DNA from: Pseudomonadota bacterium
GTDB taxonomy: Bacteria; Pseudomonadota; Alphaproteobacteria; Rhizobiales; Rhizobiaceae
Direction: 5' to 3'
NCBI GenBank assembly: GCA_023404095.1
Contig: JAEYDD010000028.1
Location: 1-64,000 of the forward strand
Length of the DNA stretch: 64,000 bases
Shown here in pieces: positions 24,951-33,939 of the stretch. The notes below the pieces were generated by a model, which was not told the DNA's origin, made no database searches, and was given only the letters and a program-made list of their open reading frames with translations. The stretch's first letter is position 1; each line of letters starts with the position of its first letter. The position numbers were made by a program, and so were the translations under genes.

Positions 24951-26414
24951 ATGAGAGCCCAGCCGAAAGCCAGCCACTTCATCGACGGCGAATATGTCGA
25001 GGACACCGCGGGCACGCCGTTCGACAGCCTCTACCCCGCCACCGGCGAGGTGATCGCGAAACTGCATGCGGCCACACCTGCGATCGTCGAGAAGGCGATT
25101 GCGGCGGCGAAGCGCGCGCAGCCGGAATGGGCGGCGATGAGCCCGACGGCACGCGGGCGCATCCTCAAGCGCGCGGCCGACATCATGCGCGCGCGCAACC
25201 GCGAACTCTCCGAACTGGAGACGCTCGATACCGGCAAGCCGATCCAGGAAACGATCGTCGCCGACCCCACCTCGGGCGCCGACAGCTTCGAATTCTTTGG
25301 CGGCATCGCCGCTGCCGGGCTGAACGGCGACTACATTCCGCTCGGCCAGGATTTCGCCATCACCAAGCGGGTGCCGCTCGGCGTCTGCGTCGGCATCGGC
25401 GCCTGGAACTATCCCCAGCAGATCGCCTGCTGGAAGGCGGCACCTGCGCTCGTCTGCGGCAACGCCATGGTGTTCAAGCCTTCGGAAAACACCCCGCTCG
25501 GCGCGCTGAAGATCGCCGAGATCCTGGTGGAGGCCGGCCTGCCGAAGGGGCTCTTCAACGTCATCCAGGGGGACCGGAGCACCGGGCCGCTGCTCGTCAA
25601 CCATCCCGACGTCGCCAAGGTCTCGCTGACCGGTTCCGTGCCGACGGGCAAGAAGGTGGCGGGTGCTGCCGCATCCGAGCTGAAGCACGTCACCATGGAA
25701 CTCGGCGGCAAATCGCCGCTGATCGTCTTCGACGACGCCGATCTCGAAAGTGCTGTCGGCGGGGCGATGCTCGGCAACTTCTACTCGACCGGCCAGGTCT
25801 GCTCGAACGGCACCCGCGTCTTCGTGCACAAGGGCATCAAGGAGAAGTTCCTGTCGCGGCTGAAGGAGCGGACGGAAAAGATCGTCATCGGCGAGCCGAT
25901 GGACGAGGCGACGCAGCTCGGGCCGATGGTCTCAAAGGCGCAGCGCGACAAGGTGCTCGACTATATCGGCAAGGGCAAGGCGGAAGGTGCAACGCTTCTC
26001 ACGGGTGGCGGCATTCCGAACCATGTGCCCGGCGAAGGCTACTACATCCAGCCCACCGTCTTTTCCGACGTCACCGACGGGATGACCATCGCGCGCGAGG
26101 AAATCTTCGGCCCCGTCATGTGCGTGCTCGACTTCGAGCATGAGGACGAGGTGATCGCCCGCGGCAACGCCACCGAGTTCGGCCTTTCCGCCGGCGTGTT
26201 CACCCGCGACATCACCCGCGCGCACCGCGTCGTCGACAAGCTCGAGGCCGGCACGCTGTGGATCAACACCTACAACCTCTGCCCCGTCGAGATTCCGTTC
26301 GGCGGCTCCAAGCAATCCGGCTTCGGGCGCGAGAATTCGCTCGCGGCGATAGAGCACTATTCGGAGCTGAAGACGGTGTACGTGTCGATGGGGCCAGTGG
26401 AAGCGCCGTATTGA
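24951..26414 (+). CDS. betB: Betaine-aldehyde dehydrogenase
   Basis: A 487-residue NAD(P)-dependent aldehyde dehydrogenase that oxidises betaine aldehyde to glycine betaine. Signature regions are GVCVGIGAWNYPQQIACWK, VTMELGGKSPLI with general base E250, and STGQVCSNGTRVFV with nucleophile C284. IPFGGSKQSGFGREN near the end is typical of BetB. The gene starts one base after betC's stop, GGGGAGAATGAG serving as ribosome-binding site, so the two are translationally linked. Confidence 0.97.
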   Translation: MRAQPKASHFIDGEYVEDTAGTPFDSLYPATGEVIAKLHAATPAIVEKAIAAAKRAQPEWAAMSPTARGRILKRAADIMRARNRELSELETLDTGKPIQETIVADPTSGADSFEFFGGIAAAGLNGDYIPLGQDFAITKRVPLGVCVGIGAWNYPQQIACWKAAPALVCGNAMVFKPSENTPLGALKIAEILVEAGLPKGLFNVIQGDRSTGPLLVNHPDVAKVSLTGSVPTGKKVAGAAASELKHVTMELGGKSPLIVFDDADLESAVGGAMLGNFYSTGQVCSNGTRVFVHKGIKEKFLSRLKERTEKIVIGEPMDEATQLGPMVSKAQRDKVLDYIGKGKAEGATLLTGGGIPNHVPGEGYYIQPTVFSDVTDGMTIAREEIFGPVMCVLDFEHEDEVIARGNATEFGLSAGVFTRDITRAHRVVDKLEAGTLWINTYNLCPVEIPFGGSKQSGFGRENSLAAIEHYSELKTVYVSMGPVEAPY

Positions 26415-26443
26415 AACAGGTCCGCCCCGGACCATTCAATCGG

Positions 26444-26578
26444 CCCTCACCCTAACCCTCTCCCCGCCAGCAGGGAGAGGGGACGTGGCACACGGGTCGC
26501 CCGAATGCCGGCAAGGGCGCGGCATATCCCTTCTCCCCGCCCGCGGGGAGAAGGTGCCGGCAGGCGGATGAGGGGCAA
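26444..26578. repeat. RIME-like palindromic repeat block between betB and betA
   Basis: Two hairpins are present: CCTCTCCC-N8-GGGAGAGG (about 26456-26479) and CTTCTCCCCGC-CC-GCGGGGAGAAG (26530-26553). The second is followed by GTGCCGGCAGGCGGATGAGGGG. Bases 26530-26575 are an inverted copy of 23157-23202, with about 43 of 46 positions the same. The block separates betB from betA without an obvious new promoter. Confidence 0.8.
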
Positions 26579-26600
26579 CGAGGCAAGGAAGAGATAGGCA

Positions 26601-28253
26601 ATGCAGAACGCAGACTTCATCATCATCGGTTCCGGCTCGGCCGGCTCGGCGCTGGCCTATCGCCTCTCCGAGGACGGCAAGAACACCGTTCTGGTGCTCG
26701 AGTATGGCGGGTCGGATTTCGGGCCGTTCATCCAGATGCCAGCGGCGCTCGCCTGGCCGATGAGCATGAAGCGCTACAACTGGGGCTACCTTTCCGAGCC
26801 CGAGCGCAACCTCAACAACCGGCGCATCACCGCGCCGCGCGGGAAAGTCATCGGCGGCTCGTCTTCGATCAACGGCATGGTCTATGTGCGCGGCAGCGCG
26901 CAGGACTACAGCGAATGGGAAGAGCTCGGCGCGCGCGGCTGGGGCTATGCGGACGTCCTGCCCTACTTCAAGCGGATGGAGCATTCGCATGGCGGCGAAG
27001 AGGGCTGGCGCGGCACCGACGGGCCGCTGCATGTCCGGCGGGGCAGCTACAAGAACCCGCTCTTCAAGGCCTTCGTCGAGGCCGGAGCGCAGGCGGGCTT
27101 CGAGCTGACCGACGACTATAACGGCTCCAAGCAGGAGGGCTTCGGCCTGATGGAGCAGACCGTACACAACGGCCGGCGCTGGTCGGCGGCGTCGGCCTAT
27201 CTCAAGCCGGCGCTGAAGCGGCCGAATGTCGAACTGGTGCGCTGCTTTGCCCGGCGTGTCATTATCGAGAACGGCCGTGCGGTCGGCGTCGAGATCGAGC
27301 GCGGCGGCAAGATCGAGGTGGTCAGGGCCAATCGCGAGGTGATCGTCTCGGCCTCGGCCTTCAACTCGCCTAAGCTTCTGATGCTTTCGGGCATCGGCCC
27401 GGCGCAGCACCTGCAGGACATGGGCATTGAAGTGAAGGTGGACCGGCCGGGCGTCGGCGCCAACCTGCAAGACCATATGGAGTTCTACTTCCAGCAGGTC
27501 TCGACCAAGCCGGTTTCGCTCTATTCGTGGCTGCCCTGGTTCTGGCAGGGGGTGGCGGGCGCGCAGTGGCTGTTGACCAAATCCGGCCTCGGCGTGTCGA
27601 ACCAGTTCGAATCCTGCGCCTTCGTGCGCTCGGCTCCGGGGGTCAAGCAGCCCGACATCCAGTATCACTTCCTGCCGGTCGCCATCTCCTACGACGGCAA
27701 GGCGGCGGCGAAGAGCCACGGCTTCCAGGTGCATGTCGGCTACAACCACTCGAAATCGCGCGGGACCGTGACGCTGCGCTCGCCCGAGGTGAAGGACGAT
27801 CCGGTCATTCGCTTCAATTACATGACCCATCCCGAGGACTGGGAAAAGTTCCGCCATTGCGTGCGGCTGACGCGCGAGATCTTCGGCCAGAAGGCGTTCG
27901 ATCCCTATCGCGGCCCCGAAATCCAGCCGGGCGAAGACGTGCAGACCGACGACCAGATCGACGCTTTCCTGCGCGAACACCTGGAAAGCGCCTACCATCC
28001 CTGCGGCACTTGCCGGATGGGTGACCGCAACGATCCCCTGGCCGTGGTCGATCCCGAAACCCGGGTGATCGGCGTGGACGGCCTTCGGGTGGCAGACAGC
28101 TCGATCTTCCCGCACGTCACCTACGGGAACCTGAACGGCCCCTCGATCATGACAGGCGAGAAGGCGGCCGACCATATTCTGGGCAAGCAGCCCCTGCCCC
28201 GCTCCAACCAGGAACCGTGGATCAATCCGCGCTGGCAGACGAGCGACCGGTAA
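26601..28253 (+). CDS. betA: Choline dehydrogenase
   Basis: A 550-residue FAD-dependent GMC oxidoreductase that oxidises choline to betaine aldehyde. The N-terminal FAD site is FIIIGSGSAGSALAYRLSED. GMC signature 1 is present as GKVIGGSSSINGMVYVRG, and the C-terminal active-site region is HPCGTCRMGD...SIFPHVTYGNLNGPS with the catalytic His. AAGGAAGAGATAGGCA gives a good ribosome-binding site. It completes the betICBA set. The 186-base repeat-filled spacer after betB may reduce its expression relative to betCB. Confidence 0.96.
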   Translation: MQNADFIIIGSGSAGSALAYRLSEDGKNTVLVLEYGGSDFGPFIQMPAALAWPMSMKRYNWGYLSEPERNLNNRRITAPRGKVIGGSSSINGMVYVRGSAQDYSEWEELGARGWGYADVLPYFKRMEHSHGGEEGWRGTDGPLHVRRGSYKNPLFKAFVEAGAQAGFELTDDYNGSKQEGFGLMEQTVHNGRRWSAASAYLKPALKRPNVELVRCFARRVIIENGRAVGVEIERGGKIEVVRANREVIVSASAFNSPKLLMLSGIGPAQHLQDMGIEVKVDRPGVGANLQDHMEFYFQQVSTKPVSLYSWLPWFWQGVAGAQWLLTKSGLGVSNQFESCAFVRSAPGVKQPDIQYHFLPVAISYDGKAAAKSHGFQVHVGYNHSKSRGTVTLRSPEVKDDPVIRFNYMTHPEDWEKFRHCVRLTREIFGQKAFDPYRGPEIQPGEDVQTDDQIDAFLREHLESAYHPCGTCRMGDRNDPLAVVDPETRVIGVDGLRVADSSIFPHVTYGNLNGPSIMTGEKAADHILGKQPLPRSNQEPWINPRWQTSDR

Positions 28254-28321
28254 ACGAGAGGGACTGTCAGCGCGGAGTGGCGATAGTGGCCGCCTCCCCG
28301 CAAGATCCGCCCCCGCGACGG

Positions 28322-28621
28322 TCAGTGATAGTCTTCCTCGCGCTGGTGGCGGACGGCGAGGATCGTGACGATCTCGCCCTCTTCCAATTCGTAGAGAACG
28401 ACATAGCCGGAGTCGCCAAAAGGAATGAGCATTTCCCGAAGAAACGTCTGTTCGGGCGAGGCTTTCCTGTAGCTAAAAGGAAACTCCCCGATTGCGGCAA
28501 TGCCTTTTTCAATGGTCGAGAAAGCCCGCTTTGCTGCCCACTTATCCCTAACGAGAAGGTAACGGTAAAGCCGCTGAATGTTCTCCCTGGCTTTTCGCGT
28601 CAAGCGGACGGTGTAAGCCAT
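28322..28621 (-). CDS. ParE/RelE-type toxin
   Basis: A 99-residue basic protein starting MAYTVRLTRKARENIQRLYRYLLVRDKWAAKR and ending MLIPFGDSGYVVLYELEEGEIVTILAVRHQREEDY. This is the ParE/RelE toxin fold with the final arginine/histidine-containing strand. Its ATG overlaps the antitoxin's TGA (TGATG). The target, gyrase or ribosome-bound mRNA, cannot be told from sequence. The pair has somewhat lower GC content than its neighbours. Confidence 0.88.
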   Translation of the reverse strand: MAYTVRLTRKARENIQRLYRYLLVRDKWAAKRAFSTIEKGIAAIGEFPFSYRKASPEQTFLREMLIPFGDSGYVVLYELEEGEIVTILAVRHQREEDYH

Positions 28622-28893
28622 CAACGATCGTCTTTCGCCATGGCTTCATCGAGCATCTCCTTCAGTTCGGCCAAAACAAACTCGGCACTATAATATTCGC
28701 CAGTCCGCTTAGCCTCCTCCCTGGAAGCCAGCCCGCGGGCGATGAACTCGGCCTGGGTTCTGCGGTAGTCGATCTGCCGGCGGACGGAGTTTTCGACGAA
28801 GGCCGAGAGCGTCTCGCCCTCTTTGAGAACACTTTCGGCGGCGGCGCGCAGTTCCGGATCGACGCGGAGCGAGGGGATGGTGGCGGTCTTCAT
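28621..28893 (-). CDS. Antitoxin of the ParE-type module (ribbon-helix-helix-like, YlcI/YnfO-like)
   Basis: A 90-residue protein starting MKTATIPSLRVDPELRAAAESVLKEGETLSAFVENSVRRQI. The beta-strand and two helices are typical of ribbon-helix-helix DNA-binding antitoxins. They are followed by an acidic toxin-wrapping tail (FVLAELKEMLDEAMAKDD). GAGGTG precedes the ATG at 28893. It is the first gene of the toxin-antitoxin operon and probably represses it. Confidence 0.85.
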   Translation of the reverse strand: MKTATIPSLRVDPELRAAAESVLKEGETLSAFVENSVRRQIDYRRTQAEFIARGLASREEAKRTGEYYSAEFVLAELKEMLDEAMAKDDR

Positions 28894-28969
28894 GGCGGCA
28901 CCTCGTGCGTTGCAATTGCGATGCATCATGCCCGAAATTGCAACGGCCTTCAACAAAGGCGGCACCGGC

Positions 28970-29440
28970 TCAAAGAAAACCGATCCAGCGTCCGGCGATG
29001 ACGGCTGCGATCCAGACGAGAAGCGATGTCGCGGCTGCAAGGCGGAGTGCCGGTCCGGCGGCTCGGCCGGCCAGAACCGCACGCCAGCCTTCGCCCCGAT
29101 GGGCGACGGCGATATTGGCAAGCCCGAGAGCGATCAGACCCAGCTTGGCGAGAAAGGCCGGATTGGCGGCATATTCCGCCGGACGGACTGAAAAGAGACA
29201 GAGCCCGGTCACGACGGCGAAGGCGAGACCGGCAGCCGCCACGCGCGACAGGTAGGGTGCGACGGAGGCGAGAGGGACCTTTGGGGCATAGCCCAGCAGC
29301 CGCAGGTCAAGCGCGAGGATCGCCCCGAACAAGGCGCCGATCGACAGGATATGGGCCGCATTGACGAAGAGATAGAGCGTCGCCGATGCCTTCAGCGCTG
29401 CTGCCAGTTTCGAAGTTGCAATCCAGTCCAGCGCCTCCAT
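28970..29440 (-). CDS. Four-helix membrane protein, DUF6644-like
   Basis: A 156-residue protein with four hydrophobic segments (about residues 20-45, 68-85, 95-112, 130-150). The first contains YLFVNAAHILSIGALFGAILALDLRLLG, with a His in the membrane. This resembles DUF6644-type proteins, but the match is from memory of general pattern only. It follows the DUF6152-like gene by four bases, so the two form one transcription unit. Function unknown. Confidence 0.65.
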   Translation of the reverse strand: MEALDWIATSKLAAALKASATLYLFVNAAHILSIGALFGAILALDLRLLGYAPKVPLASVAPYLSRVAAAGLAFAVVTGLCLFSVRPAEYAANPAFLAKLGLIALGLANIAVAHRGEGWRAVLAGRAAGPALRLAAATSLLVWIAAVIAGRWIGFL

Positions 29441-29444
29441 GCGG

Positions 29445-29828
29445 CTAGTTGGTCCGGATCCGCTCCGGGTAGATGTCGAACACCTTGCCGTTGACGGTGA
29501 TGCGCACCGCCTTCATTCGCTTCTCGCTCTGGTCGAGCGAGCGGTTGCCGAGGATGACGACCTCGTCGCCCGGCTTGGCGGAGCCCTCGACGAAGCCGGC
29601 GCGCTGGGTCTGTCGCGGATTGCCGAGCTCGATCTTCCACAGCCCGTCGCTCGTCGTCTCGACCTCCAGGGAGGGATGGGGCGGGGCGATCGTGACGGTG
29701 CGGATCGTGCCCCGCAGTTCGGATTGCTGCTGCTCGGCCCAACTCCAGCCGTGATGGGCGAAAGCTGCGGTTGCCGCCGACACGGCGATCACCGCCGATA
29801 CGGCCAACGTCGCGTTCAATGGGCGCAT
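29445..29828 (-). CDS. DUF6152-like periplasmic protein
   Basis: A 127-residue exported protein: signal MRPLNATLAVSAVIAVSAATAAFA, then HHGWSWAEQQQSELRGTIRTVTIAPPHPSLEVET and GDEVVILGNRSLDQSEKRMKAVRITVNGKVFDIYP. The HHGWSW start and the OB-like beta pattern fit DUF6152 proteins, which are of unknown function. AAGGAGCAGTCC precedes the ATG. It is the first gene of a pair with the membrane protein downstream. Confidence 0.75.
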   Translation of the reverse strand: MRPLNATLAVSAVIAVSAATAAFAHHGWSWAEQQQSELRGTIRTVTIAPPHPSLEVETTSDGLWKIELGNPRQTQRAGFVEGSAKPGDEVVILGNRSLDQSEKRMKAVRITVNGKVFDIYPERIRTN

Positions 29829-29960
29829 GGACTGCTCCTTCCGTTTCCGTGTGGACTGAAGGTAGCCTACACGCAGAAAACGTCGAGGCAGATCACCATT
29901 GATTGATCGCCGGCACCCGGTGCCGAACGGGGTGACGCGTGCGGCGAAATGGCGATCCCG

Positions 29961-30000
29961 CTCGGCCATACTGACAGTTTCTCGGCCATACTGACAGTTT
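29961..30000. repeat. Exact 20-bp tandem duplication
   Basis: CTCGGCCATACTGACAGTTT occurs twice in a row (29961-29980 and 29981-30000) in the 219-bp spacer between the DUF6152-like gene and the 3' end of cysA. No other copy was noticed in the window. Confidence 0.95.
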
Positions 30001-30047
30001 AGCGTGCCGGGCCTGCACGCGCCCGCGCACGCTGCGGCTTGGTCAGG

Positions 30048-31079
30048 TCAGTAGAACAGCTTCCAGCGCGTCGGACGGAACGACAGGACCGCGCCGTTCG
30101 AGGCAGCCGCGTCCAGCGGGACCTCGATCTCGACATGACAGGGCTCATCCTGCGAGCCGAGCTCCACCTCGGCGATGCGGGTGCCGGCAAGGCGGCGGCT
30201 GGCGGTGACCGGCCCGGTGAAACAGGGCCCCTCCTGCGCCAGCGACACGTCCTGGGGACGGAAGAACAGCCGCGCGGCACCGTCGCGCTGGGCCGAAAGC
30301 CCGGTCGGCGCGCCGTGGAAAAACACCGCGCCGCCTTCCACCGTCACCGGCAGGTTGGCGCTCTCGCCAATGAAGGAGAAGACGAAGGGCGAGTTAGGCC
30401 GGTCGTAGACATCGTCCGACGATCCGACCTGCTCGATCTTGCCCTGGCTCATCACCACGACGCGGTCGGCGAGTTCCAGCGCCTCCTCCTGGTCGTGGGT
30501 GACGAACACGGTCGTATGGCCGGTCCGGTCGTGGAACTCGCGCAGCCAGCGGCGCAGCTCCTTGCGCACTTTGGCGTCGAGCGCGCCGAACGGCTCGTCG
30601 AGCAGCAGCACCCTCGGCTCGATCGCCATGGCGCGGGCGAGTGCCACGCGCTGGCGCTGGCCGCCGGAGAGCTGATTGGGGAAACGCTTCTCCAGGCCCG
30701 ACAACTGCACCATGTCCAGGAGTTCCAGCGCCCGGCGACGGATCTCGGCCTTGGGCGGGCGCTGGGCCTTCGGTCGCACGGTGAGTCCGAAGGCGACGTT
30801 CTCGGCGACCGTCATATGACGGAACAGGGCATAGTGCTGGAACACGAAGCCGACGTTGCGCTCCTGCACGGACTTGTACGAGGCGTCCTCGTTGCCGAAG
30901 AAGATGCGGCCCTGTGTCGGCTGCTCCAGGCCGGCGATCAGCCGCAGCAGCGTGGTCTTGCCGGAACCGGAGGGCCCGAGCAGCGCGATCAGTTCACCGG
31001 ACTTGATGTCCAGCGAGACGTCGTGCAGCGCCGGGTATAGATCGAATTCCTTGCGGATTTTTTCAACGCGAATTTCCAT
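30048..31079 (-). CDS. cysA: Sulfate/thiosulfate ABC transporter ATP-binding protein
   Basis: A 343-residue ABC ATPase that powers sulfate import. It has Walker A (LLGPSGSGKTTLLRLIAGLE), the Q-loop (QHYALFRHMTV), the signature LSGGQRQRVALARAM, and Walker B (RVLLLDEPFGALDAKVR). A regulatory C-terminal TOBE-like domain with FFRPQDVSLAQEG follows. It is the last gene of the sbp-cysT-cysW-cysA operon and starts 44 bases after cysW. Confidence 0.96.
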   Translation of the reverse strand: MEIRVEKIRKEFDLYPALHDVSLDIKSGELIALLGPSGSGKTTLLRLIAGLEQPTQGRIFFGNEDASYKSVQERNVGFVFQHYALFRHMTVAENVAFGLTVRPKAQRPPKAEIRRRALELLDMVQLSGLEKRFPNQLSGGQRQRVALARAMAIEPRVLLLDEPFGALDAKVRKELRRWLREFHDRTGHTTVFVTHDQEEALELADRVVVMSQGKIEQVGSSDDVYDRPNSPFVFSFIGESANLPVTVEGGAVFFHGAPTGLSAQRDGAARLFFRPQDVSLAQEGPCFTGPVTASRRLAGTRIAEVELGSQDEPCHVEIEVPLDAAASNGAVLSFRPTRWKLFY

Positions 31080-31123
31080 ATACGGTCAGCTCTTCCCAGT
31101 GTCTTGTCGGTCGTTGTTTCTTG

Positions 31124-31978
31124 TCAGTGCTTCTGGCCGGCCGACAGTTCGGAACCGTACCGGGTCTCAAGGATCGTCCGCAACACCAGCGTCAGCAGCG
31201 CCAGCAGCGCCAGCAGCGAGGCGACGCCGAATGCACCGACGACGTTGTAGTCGTTGTAGAGGATCTCGACGTGCAGCGGCATGGTGTTGGTCAGGCCGCG
31301 AATGTGGCCGGAGACCACGGATACGGCGCCGAACTCGCCCATGGCGCGGGCGTTGCAGAGCAGGACGCCGTAGAGCAGTGCCCATTTGATGTTGGGCAGC
31401 GTCACGTACCAGAAGGCCTGCCAGCCATTGGCGCCGAGCGAGATCGCGGCCTCCTCGTCGCCTGTGCCCTGATCCTGCATCAGCGGGATCAGCTCGCGCG
31501 CGACGAAGGGGAAGGTGACGAAGATCGTCGCCAGCACGATGCCTGGGACGGCAAAGACCACCTGGACGCCATAGGATTTCAGGAACGGGCCGAGGAACGA
31601 ATTGGCGCCGAAGAGAAGCACGTAGACCAGGCCGGAGATGACCGGAGAGACCGAGAACGGCAGGTCGATCAGCGTGATCAGGAAAGCCTTGCCGCGAAAC
31701 TCGAACTTCGCGATCGCCCAGGAGGCGGCGATGCCGAACAAGAGGTTGGCCGGCACGGCGATGGCAGCCACCAGCAGCGTCAGCTTGATGGCCGAGACGG
31801 CGTCCGGTTCCTGCAAGGCGGCGACATATTCGCCCCAGCCTTTGCCGAAGGCCTCCTTGAAGACGATCAAAAGCGGCGTCAGCACGAACAGCGCCAGGAA
31901 GGCGAGCACGATGAAAATCAGCGTCCAGCGAACGGGCACACTTTCGCTGATCGGATTCTTGAAGGCGCTACTGCTCAT
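31124..31978 (-). CDS. cysW: Sulfate ABC transporter permease CysW
   Basis: A 284-residue permease with six transmembrane helices. It has the EAA loop for the ATPase, DEEAAISLGANGWQAFWYVTLPNIKWALLYG, and a late GEFGAVSVVSGHIRGLTNTMPLHVEILYNDY, diagnostic of CysW. Its start overlaps the end of cysT by 11 bases, which indicates translational coupling. Confidence 0.95.
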   Translation of the reverse strand: MSSSAFKNPISESVPVRWTLIFIVLAFLALFVLTPLLIVFKEAFGKGWGEYVAALQEPDAVSAIKLTLLVAAIAVPANLLFGIAASWAIAKFEFRGKAFLITLIDLPFSVSPVISGLVYVLLFGANSFLGPFLKSYGVQVVFAVPGIVLATIFVTFPFVARELIPLMQDQGTGDEEAAISLGANGWQAFWYVTLPNIKWALLYGVLLCNARAMGEFGAVSVVSGHIRGLTNTMPLHVEILYNDYNVVGAFGVASLLALLALLTLVLRTILETRYGSELSAGQKH

Positions 31979-32828
31979 AGCCGAACCTCCGCCTGCTCCA
32001 GGCCTGGATGACGTTGATGAGGAGAAGCATGAGGAAGGAGATGATCAGCATGATGGTCGCGATCGCCGTCGCCGATGCGTAGTCGAATTCCTCGAGGCGG
32101 ATCACGATCAGAAGCGGGGCGATTTCCGAGACGAAGGGAATGTTGCCCGCGATGAAGATGACGGAGCCGTACTCGCCGATGCCGCGGGCGAGCGCCAGCG
32201 CGAAACCGGTGAGGATCGCCGGCACGAGACCGGGCAGGATCACGCGGAAGATGGTCTGGAAGCGGTTGGCGCCGAGCGAGGCGGCCGCCTCCTCGACCTC
32301 CCTGCTGATCTCCTGCATCACCGGCTGGACGGTGCGGACCACGAAGGGAAGACCGATCGCGATCAGCGCAATGATGATGCCCAGCGGCGTATAGGCGACC
32401 TTGATGCCGAGCGGCGTCAGATAGCTGCCAATCAACCCGTTCGGCGCATAGAGCGCCGTCAGCGCGATACCGGCGACGGCGGTCGGAATCGCGAAGGGAA
32501 GATCGACGATGGCATCGACCACCCGGCGGCCGGGAAAGTCGTAGCGCACCAGCACCCAGGCCGTGATGACGCCGAAAACGACGTTCACCACCGCTGCGAT
32601 CAGCGCCGTGGAGAAGGAGACCTTCAGGGCTCCGAGCGTGCGGGCGTCGGTGATCAGGCGAAAGAACTCGAACCAGCCAAGGGCCGCGGAACGCCAGCCG
32701 AGTGCAGCCAGCGGAATGAGAATGATGAGCGTCAGGTAGGCCACAGTAAACCCGAGCGTCAGTCCGAATCCCGGAATGACGCTCGGGTTTTTCCAATGCC
32801 ACCGCGCAGCGCTGCGGGCGGATATCAT
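31968..32828 (-). CDS. cysT: Sulfate ABC transporter permease CysT
   Basis: A 286-residue, six-helix permease with the segments LPFAIPTAVAGIALTALYAPNGLIGSYL and EVEEAAASLGANRFQTIFRVILPGLVPAILTG (EAA loop). It ends with RGIGEYGSVIFIAGNIPFVSEIAPLLIVIRLEEFDY. The whole matches CysT/CysU. It forms the membrane pore with CysW and lies 39 bases downstream of the sulfate-binding protein gene. Confidence 0.95.
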   Translation of the reverse strand: MISARSAARWHWKNPSVIPGFGLTLGFTVAYLTLIILIPLAALGWRSAALGWFEFFRLITDARTLGALKVSFSTALIAAVVNVVFGVITAWVLVRYDFPGRRVVDAIVDLPFAIPTAVAGIALTALYAPNGLIGSYLTPLGIKVAYTPLGIIIALIAIGLPFVVRTVQPVMQEISREVEEAAASLGANRFQTIFRVILPGLVPAILTGFALALARGIGEYGSVIFIAGNIPFVSEIAPLLIVIRLEEFDYASATAIATIMLIISFLMLLLINVIQAWSRRRFGYEQ

Positions 32829-32867
32829 GTCGTTGTCAGTTCCCCTCGGTATCAGTTCACCTGGGCA

Positions 32868-33887
32868 TCAGTTCCCGGGCTTGTAGACCTGGTCGAAGAT
32901 GCCACCGTCGCCGAAGAATTCCGGCTGCGCTTTCTTCCACCCGCCAAAGGCCTCGATCGTCACGAGTTCAAGCTTCGGAAACTTCTCAAGAAGCTTCTGA
33001 TCGACGACGGACGGATCCGACGGGCGATAGAAGTTCTTGGCCGCAAGATTCTGACCTTCCTTGCTATAAAGATACTCGAGGTAGGCATTTGCAAGCTTTT
33101 CCGTTCCCTTGGCTTCGGCGTTGCCCTTGACGAGCGCGACCGGCGGCTCGGCATAGACCGACAGCGTGGGCGCGACGATATCGAACTGGTCGGGGCCAAG
33201 TTCCTCCAGCGCCAGCCAGGCTTCGTTCTCCCAGGCAAGCAGCACGTCGCCGATGCCGCGCTCGACGAAGGTCGTCGTCGATCCGCGGGCACCGGTGTCG
33301 AGAACCGGCACGTGCTTGAAGAGCGTGGTGACATATTCGGCCACCTTGGCCTTGTCGCCGCCGAACTGCTTGTCGGCCCAGGCCCAGGCGGCGAGGAAGT
33401 TCCAGCGTGCGCCGCCGGAGGTCTTCGGGTTGGGGGTGATCACCTGGACGTCGTCCTTGATCAGGTCGCCCCAATCCTTGATGCCCTTCGGATTGCCCTT
33501 GCGGACGAGGAAGACGATCGTCGACGAATAGGGCGTGGACTTGTTCGGCAGCAGTTCGCGCCAGTTTTCCGGAATCTTCTTGGTATGCTCGACGATCGCG
33601 TCGATATCGGCCTCGAGTGCAAGCGTCACCACATCGGCCTCGAGACCGTCGATGACCGCGCGCGCCTGCTTGCCGGAGCCGCCATGCGACTGCTGGATCG
33701 TGACGTCCTCGCCGGTCTCCGCCTTCCAGTGTGCTGCAAACGCGGCATTGTATTGCTTGTAGAGTTCACGGGTCGGATCGTAGGACACGTTGAGCAGCGT
33801 CGTCTGCGCCCAGGCGCCCGAAACACTGCCGACCGCAAGGCCAACACCGAGCAGAGCTGCACTTAACCTTTTGGAAAAAATAGACAT
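32868..33887 (-). CDS. sbp: Periplasmic sulfate-binding protein
   Basis: A 339-residue exported binding protein. The signal peptide MSIFSKRLSAALLGVGLAVGSVSGAWAQ is followed by TTLLNVSYDPTRELYKQYNAAF, QSHGGSGKQARAVIDGLEADVVTLALEADID and NPKTSGGARWNFLAAWAWA. These segments line the sulfate site in Sbp. GAGGGAGTGGCAA precedes the ATG. It heads the uptake operon; the dyad at 33917-33939 lies just upstream of it. Confidence 0.95.
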   Translation of the reverse strand: MSIFSKRLSAALLGVGLAVGSVSGAWAQTTLLNVSYDPTRELYKQYNAAFAAHWKAETGEDVTIQQSHGGSGKQARAVIDGLEADVVTLALEADIDAIVEHTKKIPENWRELLPNKSTPYSSTIVFLVRKGNPKGIKDWGDLIKDDVQVITPNPKTSGGARWNFLAAWAWADKQFGGDKAKVAEYVTTLFKHVPVLDTGARGSTTTFVERGIGDVLLAWENEAWLALEELGPDQFDIVAPTLSVYAEPPVALVKGNAEAKGTEKLANAYLEYLYSKEGQNLAAKNFYRPSDPSVVDQKLLEKFPKLELVTIEAFGGWKKAQPEFFGDGGIFDQVYKPGN

Positions 33888-33916
33888 TTGCCACTCCCTC
33901 ATAGCTTTGATGAACA

Positions 33917-33939
33917 AACTCTATCTAGTTAGTAGAGTT
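33917..33939. promoter_or_regulatory. Dyad operator candidate upstream of sbp
   Basis: AACTCTA-N9-TAGAGTT is a perfect 7-bp inverted repeat. Its centre holds a further CTA-GT-TAG symmetry. It follows a TTGACT -35-like box on the minus strand (33945-33940), so a bound protein would sit on the sbp promoter. A sulfur-responsive regulator is likely from context, but its identity is not shown. Confidence 0.5.
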
